From Verrucomicrobiota bacterium (GTDB lineage Bacteria > Verrucomicrobiota > Verrucomicrobiia > Chthoniobacterales > UBA10450): a stretch of 10,632 nt of DNA. The translations under genes were made by a program, and so were the position numbers. The stretch is from assembly GCA_003218785.1 (NCBI GenBank), contig QHOM01000060.1, positions 1 to 10,632 on the forward strand, in the 5' to 3' direction. Under the pieces are notes generated by a model. The model searched no databases, was not told the origin of the DNA, and worked only from the letters and a program-made list of their open reading frames with translations. Of the stretch, positions 6,379 through 10,632 are shown piece by piece (within the stretch, counting starts at the first letter, position 1; every line of letters begins with the position of its first letter).

Positions 6379-7994
6379 TAGATGTTGTTGGCCTGCTCCG
6401 GCGATTTTGACTCGGGTTTTTCTTCGAGATTTTGCTCTTTCAACACGTTGTAACGCGTTTTGATCTGCTCGCGGGCAGCCTCCACTTTGTTGCGATCGAG
6501 TACTAACGGAGGGCCATCGCCGATCATTCGGATGACAAAGCGTTCTGGCGTCTCGGCAAACGTGCGGGCCAGATCATCGAGCGTCCGAATTTTCTTGCCG
6601 TTTATTTCATCCACAATTCCGCCCCGGTACGGTGCGAGATAAGTATTGATCGGGTCGGGCAAAATATTAGCCAACACAATCACATCTGGATGCTGCAGAT
6701 AAAGTTGCTCCAAAATGAAGTATTCAAAGAAATGTCGGAGCCGCAGATCGGTTGGTCGATAGGCTTCCATCAAGTCCAGGCTTAACGGTTGAAAAAGCAA
6801 GCCGCCGTAGAGTACATAACGAGGACGGACATCATAACTGTGCCCTTGAATCAGATAGGGCCATGCAGTCTTCAAAAACTCGATCTTCACAGTCATAGGC
6901 TGCTTGTCGCGCCAGATGTCGAGTTTAACCGAATCACCTTTGAATTTCCGTTCTACTACTTCTTGAAAGTCCGCGCGCTCGCCTTCCAGCTCAACATTCC
7001 CATCGCTGGCGATAGAATGACCATCGATAGTGAGAAGAACATCACCCGGCCGAAGGACGGTCGCCGATGGTCCGGCCTCTACGACCGTGTTCACCAAAAC
7101 GCCTCGGTCGTCGTCTTTCAATCCGAGAAACTTTCTCTGCGCTGGGTTTTGCAACTTGGAATAACTGATCGCAAGATCGACATATTTATCGTAATGCCCG
7201 TTGCTGACATCTTTTAAGAACCGGTTAATCACCGGAGTAGGAATCATGTAGGCAACGCCTTGCGCGACGTCGCCGCTGTAACCTTGAAACGCCACACCCA
7301 TCACCTTGCCGCTTTGCATTACTGGTCCACCGCTGTTACCCGGATTGATCTGCGCGCTGATCTGGATCGCTAGATGCTGATCGATCGACGAATGGGTATA
7401 GAGCTGAAAATCAATTCGCGACACTATGCCGGTCGTGACCGACATCCGTTCGCCGCCGATTGGATAACCGTAAGCCGACACAGTCGATTCAAGCGCGGGA
7501 ATTCCGCCAAATTTTAACGGTACCATGTTCTTGAAGAAATCCGGAGCCGATACGGTGATCAACGCTAGATCACAATCGTTGGCAATGAATTGTACTGTCG
7601 CCGGATATTTGTTGGGATCGCTTTCGCGTTCCACGATCAGATACCGGCTGTTGGCAACCACATGCGCGTTGGTTAAAATGCGATTGCCAGTTATGACAAA
7701 GCCGGCACCGACGCCGCGCTCAAGCGCGCCTGCATTCCACGGCGCTTTGTAGTCAGGCTCCACCGACGTTGCCGTGATCCGGACAAGACTTTTTTGAACC
7801 GGCCCATTAGGTTTTGGCGGTGCAATCGGAACAGGCACCGGAACGACTGCTTGGGCGGGTGAAACCGATCTCGATGGAACCGCCGCTGGTGCTTCCGGCT
7901 GCGCGGGGGGAGAGGTCGCTGGGTTGCTTTGCTGTGCGTACGATATCGCTCCGAACAGCAGAATAGCGGAAACAAAACTAAGAGAACGCTTCAT
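6378..7994 (-). CDS. Periplasmic Deg-type serine protease with PDZ domains (Deg9-like)
   Basis: This is a 538-residue trypsin-like protease of the DegP/HtrA superfamily, acting on misfolded or specific envelope proteins. The signal peptide is residues 1-20 (cut after SYA). A Pro/Ala-rich linker (about 23-64) is followed by the protease domain with H111 (ILTNAHVV), D142 (NDCDLALI) and S221 (NPGNSGGP). PDZ1 follows at about 298-372 (VVEAGPSATVLRPGDVLLTIDG), then RYVLYGGLLFQPLS (392-405), a second PDZ-like domain (VIVLANILPDPIN..., NGKKIRTLDDLA), and a charged tail. The GGLxFxPLS segment and overall length resemble plant-type Deg9 and its bacterial relatives more than E. coli DegP. It is probably the first gene of a two-gene operon with the inactive paralogue. 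A 193-bp gap separates it from the glycosyltransferase upstream, so it may have its own promoter, though I cannot identify -35/-10 boxes. No Shine-Dalgarno is evident. Confidence 0.9.
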   Translation of the reverse strand: MKRSLSFVSAILLFGAISYAQQSNPATSPPAQPEAPAAVPSRSVSPAQAVVPVPVPIAPPKPNGPVQKSLVRITATSVEPDYKAPWNAGALERGVGAGFVITGNRILTNAHVVANSRYLIVERESDPNKYPATVQFIANDCDLALITVSAPDFFKNMVPLKFGGIPALESTVSAYGYPIGGERMSVTTGIVSRIDFQLYTHSSIDQHLAIQISAQINPGNSGGPVMQSGKVMGVAFQGYSGDVAQGVAYMIPTPVINRFLKDVSNGHYDKYVDLAISYSKLQNPAQRKFLGLKDDDRGVLVNTVVEAGPSATVLRPGDVLLTIDGHSIASDGNVELEGERADFQEVVERKFKGDSVKLDIWRDKQPMTVKIEFLKTAWPYLIQGHSYDVRPRYVLYGGLLFQPLSLDLMEAYRPTDLRLRHFFEYFILEQLYLQHPDVIVLANILPDPINTYLAPYRGGIVDEINGKKIRTLDDLARTFAETPERFVIRMIGDGPPLVLDRNKVEAAREQIKTRYNVLKEQNLEEKPESKSPEQANNI

Positions 7995-8187
7995 GAGCGG
8001 AAAGGCTGAAAATCAAACAGAGTAATCGAAAATCAAGATCGGAATTTGCATTTGTAGCTAGCCTTCGGACAGAACTGACATAATACATGAGCCCGACGTT
8101 CAACATCTGCGGCTGCCAAGAGGCAAATAGCTGATGGTTCTTGGCGTTTTTAGCCCTTTTCGCAGTTCGTGCGTCGAAGTAGAGAAA

Positions 8188-9360
8188 TTAAATTCCAGCA
8201 CGATCGAGAATCGATTTGAGGACCTTCTTCGCTTCAAAGAATTCGCGCGCCAGAACGCGAGCGGCGCGGGAATGTTTCGCATAATCCGAGTTGATTCTTT
8301 TGACTGCATCGACAATTTCGCCGAGCGACCGAAACGACAAAAGCCCTCCTTCGCTACCGTAGATCTTCGAGAATCCCGTCTCTTGGATTATGACCGGACG
8401 ACCAGCAGCGAGATAGCACGCACTCCGATCGCTGAACCAGCCAGTGAATAGCCGGACGTATTGATCTTTGGCGACCGTAAACTCGCCCTTGGAGCGGCGA
8501 ATATAGTCGCGATAGAGCCAGTAATCGACGCTCATTTGAAGGGGGCAATGAAGTCGCCACCCGTTGCGCAAAAACTTCGTCCGCGTATTTGCATCTTCGA
8601 TGTTGGTAGCCAGCTCGAAGGTTTCCCCTGATTTTTTCGGTGCTGAGATGAAGCGCAAAAATTCGCGCGACTTGCTCCAAAGGTATTTCTCGCCGCGCCA
8701 CGTAATATCTTTTAAACCGCTTGTGGACCAATTCGCTACCGACGTGAAAACCGCGGCGCGGGAGGGGGAATGATTCGTTTTCCAGAGATCTGTAACGACG
8801 GGCTGCCGTGTCGGCAGCCATTTAAATCCGTGTGTCGGGACGGGGAAACCCTTTGTGCCAACATTTTCTCCGAAGGTGAAGAGCGCGTGATGCCGGCCTA
8901 GATATCCGACAGTGGATCTTGTGCTCTTGTCAACCTTGATTTGCTCAACGCCCGGATCGCTCTCGATGTATACAATTCTATTGGAAACGAGCAGGTCGTC
9001 GTTGAATTCCTGCGCGCCGCAAATATTCAGGATCGCATCGGCATCGCGATAGAGCTGCCGGATCTTTTTTAATGGGAGGCCGGCAGTCGGGTTGCCCGGC
9101 AAATAACGTGCGCAAAATCCCCAGCGACCTTTGAATCCGAATTCGTGCGACAACCGGTTCAGGACCCGCGCTGTATAATCGAATTCATTGTTTATTTGGA
9201 ACGTCTCCGGATTGTAGGGAAGCCGTGCCGAGTCTTCGATGTAATAAACATCGTGACCAAGTCGTTGCAGTCCGACCAGATAATGGATGTGCTGCCAGAT
9301 CACGCCCGCAATGGGCATCGAACCCATGAAGCCCATCACGACAGTGCGTTTGCGTTTCAT
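8188..9360 (-). CDS. Glycosyltransferase-like protein (GT-B type, paralogue of the gene at the left edge)
   Basis: This is a 390-residue protein with no signal peptide, probably cytoplasmic. The N-terminus (VVMGFMGSMPIAGVIWQHIH, then GLQRLGHDVYYIED, residues 7-43) looks like the acceptor-side Rossmann domain of GT-B enzymes. ADAILNICGAQEF (107-119) and IVYIESDPGVEQ (129-140) are typical of this family. The donor-side domain ends with GEFTVAKDQYVRLFTGWFSD (292-311) and CYLAAGRPVIIQETGF (315-330). This last block is the best match to the left-edge gene (TGWLSD, LALGRPVI). By family, it would transfer a sugar from a nucleotide donor to an unknown acceptor. Upstream on the same strand lie an acyltransferase and an ABC exporter, suggesting surface polysaccharide or glycoconjugate assembly. 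The start at 9360 follows an inverted-repeat arm by only 8 bp and has no clear Shine-Dalgarno. Confidence 0.75.
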   Translation of the reverse strand: MKRKRTVVMGFMGSMPIAGVIWQHIHYLVGLQRLGHDVYYIEDSARLPYNPETFQINNEFDYTARVLNRLSHEFGFKGRWGFCARYLPGNPTAGLPLKKIRQLYRDADAILNICGAQEFNDDLLVSNRIVYIESDPGVEQIKVDKSTRSTVGYLGRHHALFTFGENVGTKGFPVPTHGFKWLPTRQPVVTDLWKTNHSPSRAAVFTSVANWSTSGLKDITWRGEKYLWSKSREFLRFISAPKKSGETFELATNIEDANTRTKFLRNGWRLHCPLQMSVDYWLYRDYIRRSKGEFTVAKDQYVRLFTGWFSDRSACYLAAGRPVIIQETGFSKIYGSEGGLLSFRSLGEIVDAVKRINSDYAKHSRAARVLAREFFEAKKVLKSILDRAGI

Positions 9361-9368
9361 TTTGATAC

Positions 9369-9552
9369 CACGAAGGACACGAAGAACGCGAAGGATTACC
9401 GAATGAAACGTTTGATGCAGTTTTGCAGTTTTGTGACGTTGAAATTGATAAGCAAGCCAAGCGAAACCCTGGCTAGTCGCATATACGTAAGAATTTACGC
9501 CTGAGGAATTGGAAGAAGGGTTTCGTCAAATTCCATCTTCGTGTCCTTCGTG
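9369..9552. repeat. 184-bp unit bounded by perfect 17-bp inverted repeats
   Basis: CACGAAGGACACGAAGA (9369-9385) is the exact reverse complement of TCTTCGTGTCCTTCGTG (9536-9552). From recall, this CACGAAGGACACGAAG-type sequence recurs in many genomes next to GxxExxY genes. Here the arms enclose a dead GxxExxY fragment. No target-site duplication is obvious (left flank TTTGATAC, right flank ATCTTTTA). The unit fills most of the gap between the acyltransferase and glycosyltransferase genes. Confidence 0.8.
9396..9536 (-). pseudogene. GxxExxY protein, C-terminal remnant with an in-frame stop
   Basis: Reading the minus strand from an ATG at 9536 gives MEFDETLLPIPQA, then TAA (9497-9495), then ILTYMRLARVSLGLL and INFNVTKLQNCIKRFIR, ending in TAA (9398-9396). 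This matches the C-terminal part of GxxExxY proteins, whose consensus runs roughly LLPIHQAQLLTYLRL, then GLLINFNV, then IKR. The internal TAA falls where the family has a Gln, so a single CAA to TAA change would explain it. About 47 residues remain of a protein of roughly 125, and the N-terminal part carrying the name-giving motif is absent. The function of the intact family is not established; it has been linked to PD-(D/E)XK-like folds. The 3' end lies 11 bp inside the left inverted-repeat arm, and the 5' ATG starts at the right arm. It was found by manual translation. Confidence 0.8.
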
Positions 9553-9566
9553 ATCTTTTATAGTGG

Positions 9567-10037
9567 TTAGAATTGTTTCACGACGCTCGCCGGATTTCCC
9601 GCGACGAGTGTATTTGGTTCAACGCTCTTGGTGACCACCGATCCGGCAGCGACAACCGAGTTCTCGCCTATGATTAAGCCTTTTAGAATCACGGCGTTCA
9701 TGCCAACCCAAACATTATCCGCGATTTTTACAGGAGCTGTTTTTAATTTCGGACGCGGCGGGCGATTCTCGAAATAGGGCGCGAGAGCTTGCGCGTCGAT
9801 CAGACGTTGCGCAGGCGCGAGTGGATGGAAATCAGAATCGGCTATGCCAACGTTCCAGGAAATCAGGCAATGCGATCCGATGTCGATCTTCTCTTCCGCC
9901 ATGATCAGTGCGCCGTTAAGCAGGGTGAAATCACCGATCGTACACTGGCCGTTCTCGCCGACAGAAAATGAGCAGCCGGCATAACACGAAACATGTTTGC
10001 CGATAAGAACAGCACGAGGCTTTTGGCCCTTCGACAT
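9567..10037 (-). CDS. Hexapeptide-repeat (LbH) acyltransferase, maltose/galactoside acetyltransferase type
   Basis: This is a 156-residue left-handed beta-helix protein that probably transfers an acetyl or other acyl group from acyl-CoA to a sugar. Hexapeptide turns are visible in CTIGDFTLLNGALIMAEEKI (about 52-71) and again from PVKIADNVWVGMNAVILKGL to IIGENSVVAAGSVV and LVAGNPASVV at the end. ISWNVGIADSDFHPL contains the D-x-H pattern that usually holds the catalytic histidine in the maltose O-acetyltransferase-like class. The N-terminus begins almost directly in the helix, and in-frame codons continue only to a TGA at 10061-10059, inside the repeat at 10060. The protein is short for its class and may have lost an N-terminal segment. 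The start at 10037 has a modest AGGG site about 9-10 bp upstream. It lies 89 bp downstream of the ABC exporter gene, probably co-transcribed with it. Confidence 0.85.
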   Translation of the reverse strand: MSKGQKPRAVLIGKHVSCYAGCSFSVGENGQCTIGDFTLLNGALIMAEEKIDIGSHCLISWNVGIADSDFHPLAPAQRLIDAQALAPYFENRPPRPKLKTAPVKIADNVWVGMNAVILKGLIIGENSVVAAGSVVTKSVEPNTLVAGNPASVVKQF

Positions 10038-10059
10038 GTCGATCCGCCCTGACGTTGCT

Positions 10060-10131
10060 CATGATTGTGGGGCAAGCTTGCGGCTTACCTTGGTACTTGA
10101 TCGCAAGTTGGACGCTTGCGCCACTATCATG
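10060..10131. repeat. 72-bp REP-like repeat with imperfect 11-bp terminal arms
   Basis: Terminal arms CATGATTGTGG (10060-10070) and CCACTATCATG (10121-10131) are reverse complements with one mismatch. Inside are a perfect palindrome GCAAGCTTGC (10072-10081) and a hairpin CGCAAG-TTGGACG-CTTGCG (10102-10120). Its design (outer arms enclosing inner G+C-rich hairpins) resembles the element at 2131-2243, but the sequence differs. The ABC gene ends inside the right arm, whose minus strand carries TGATAG, two consecutive stop codons. Confidence 0.7.
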
Positions 10132-10632
10132 AAGAAAATTTACCCGAAGTGTAAAGTTTCGCGTAAACACCGCCGCGCGCGATCAGTTCGGGACCGCGAC
10201 CCTTCTCGACGATGCGTCCGTGCTCGAGTACTATGATTTGGTCGAGACCGTGAATCGTTGCCAGGCGGTGGGTTGCGATCAACGTCGTCCGGCCCCGCAT
10301 CAATTCTTTGATTGTGTCCATAATCGCCGATTCGGTTGCGGGATCGAGCGCTGAGGTTGGTTCGTCGAGCAACAAAATCGGTGCGTTTTTTAAAAATGCG
10401 CGCGCGATACCAATGCGCTGCCGTTGACCGACACTCAAATGCCCGCCTCGTTCGCCGACAAGACTTGCGTAGCCGTTCGGCAATTGCCGAATGAAATCGT
10501 CGGCTTGTGCGCGGCGCGCTGCATCAATAATCTCTTGTTCCGTCGCATCCGGCCGTCCATAGGCGATATTCTCTCGCACTGTTGTTGAAAAAAGCAGCGT
10601 ATCTTGTAAAACGATCGCGATCTGCGCTCGCA
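10127..10632 (-). CDS. ABC exporter ATP-binding domain, C-terminal part (MsbA-like), 5' end beyond the window
   Basis: The frame is open to the window end, and the visible protein begins AQIAIVLQDTLLFSTTVREN. This is the end of an ABC transporter nucleotide-binding domain, probably fused to a membrane domain outside the window, as in MsbA-type exporters. In order it shows the Q-loop (VLQDTLLF), the VRENIAYG segment, signature LSVGQRQRIGIARA, Walker B ILLLDEPTSALD, and the H-loop (IATHRLATI), followed by IVLEHGRIVEKG. Walker A would lie upstream and cannot be seen. The signature reads LSVGQ rather than LSGGQ, a tolerated variant in exporters. The enzyme hydrolyses ATP to drive export of lipid-linked sugars, lipids or drugs; the substrate is not deducible. 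Its TGA stop is supplied by the repeat arm at 10121-10131. The acyltransferase follows 89 bp downstream. Confidence 0.92.
   Translation of the reverse strand, partial: RAQIAIVLQDTLLFSTTVRENIAYGRPDATEQEIIDAARRAQADDFIRQLPNGYASLVGERGGHLSVGQRQRIGIARAFLKNAPILLLDEPTSALDPATESAIMDTIKELMRGRTTLIATHRLATIHGLDQIIVLEHGRIVEKGRGPELIARGGVYAKLYTSGKFSS

Noticed and set aside
9185..9460. Open - strand frame of about 91 codons across the GxxExxY relic and the start of the glycosyltransferase
   Set aside because: It is out of frame with both the glycosyltransferase and the GxxExxY fragment; the recognisable GLLINFNV text is in another frame.

Overview
The window looks like a chromosomal segment of a soil-type Verrucomicrobia bacterium (Spartobacteria/Chthoniobacterales-like). 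This is an inference. It rests on a DUF5069 protein, a PafA/Dop-family enzyme away from any actinobacterial context, two Deg9-like periplasmic proteases in tandem, a GxxExxY relic with its CACGAAGGACACGAAG-type repeat, hairpin-rich REP-like repeats, and starts that mostly lack a clear Shine-Dalgarno. There are no rRNA, tRNA, CRISPR or IS genes. No marker gene fixes the taxonomy.

Left part (1-4327, mostly + strand): the 3' part of a glycosyltransferase-like gene; a pterin-4a-carbinolamine dehydratase followed by a likely terminator; a DUF5069 gene on the minus strand; a four-hairpin repeat in the divergent intergenic region; a complete PafA/Dop-family (Pup or UBact ligase/deamidase) gene; and a short, apparently truncated membrane-protein gene framed by GTTAGGC/GCCTAAC boxes.

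Middle (4328-4875): about 550 bp between convergent genes with no convincing gene, holding only short palindromes and a degenerate tandem repeat.

Right part (4876-10632, all minus strand): in transcription order, the end of an ABC exporter ATPase, a REP-like repeat that supplies the ABC stop codon, a hexapeptide-repeat acyltransferase, a 184-bp unit bounded by perfect 17-bp inverted repeats that contains a dead GxxExxY gene fragment, a second glycosyltransferase paralogous to the one at the left edge, and a translationally coupled pair of exported Deg-type proteins. The upstream Deg protein keeps the His-Asp-Ser triad; the downstream one has lost it.

The ABC exporter, acyltransferase and glycosyltransferase suggest cell-envelope polysaccharide assembly. 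The Deg pair would act on envelope proteins. The PafA/Dop enzyme points to ubiquitin-like protein tagging in the cytoplasm, but neither a tag gene nor proteasome genes are in this window. The most interesting items are the solitary PafA/Dop enzyme with an intermediate N-terminal loop, the active/inactive Deg pair, the GxxExxY relic inside an inverted-repeat unit, and the nested four-hairpin element.
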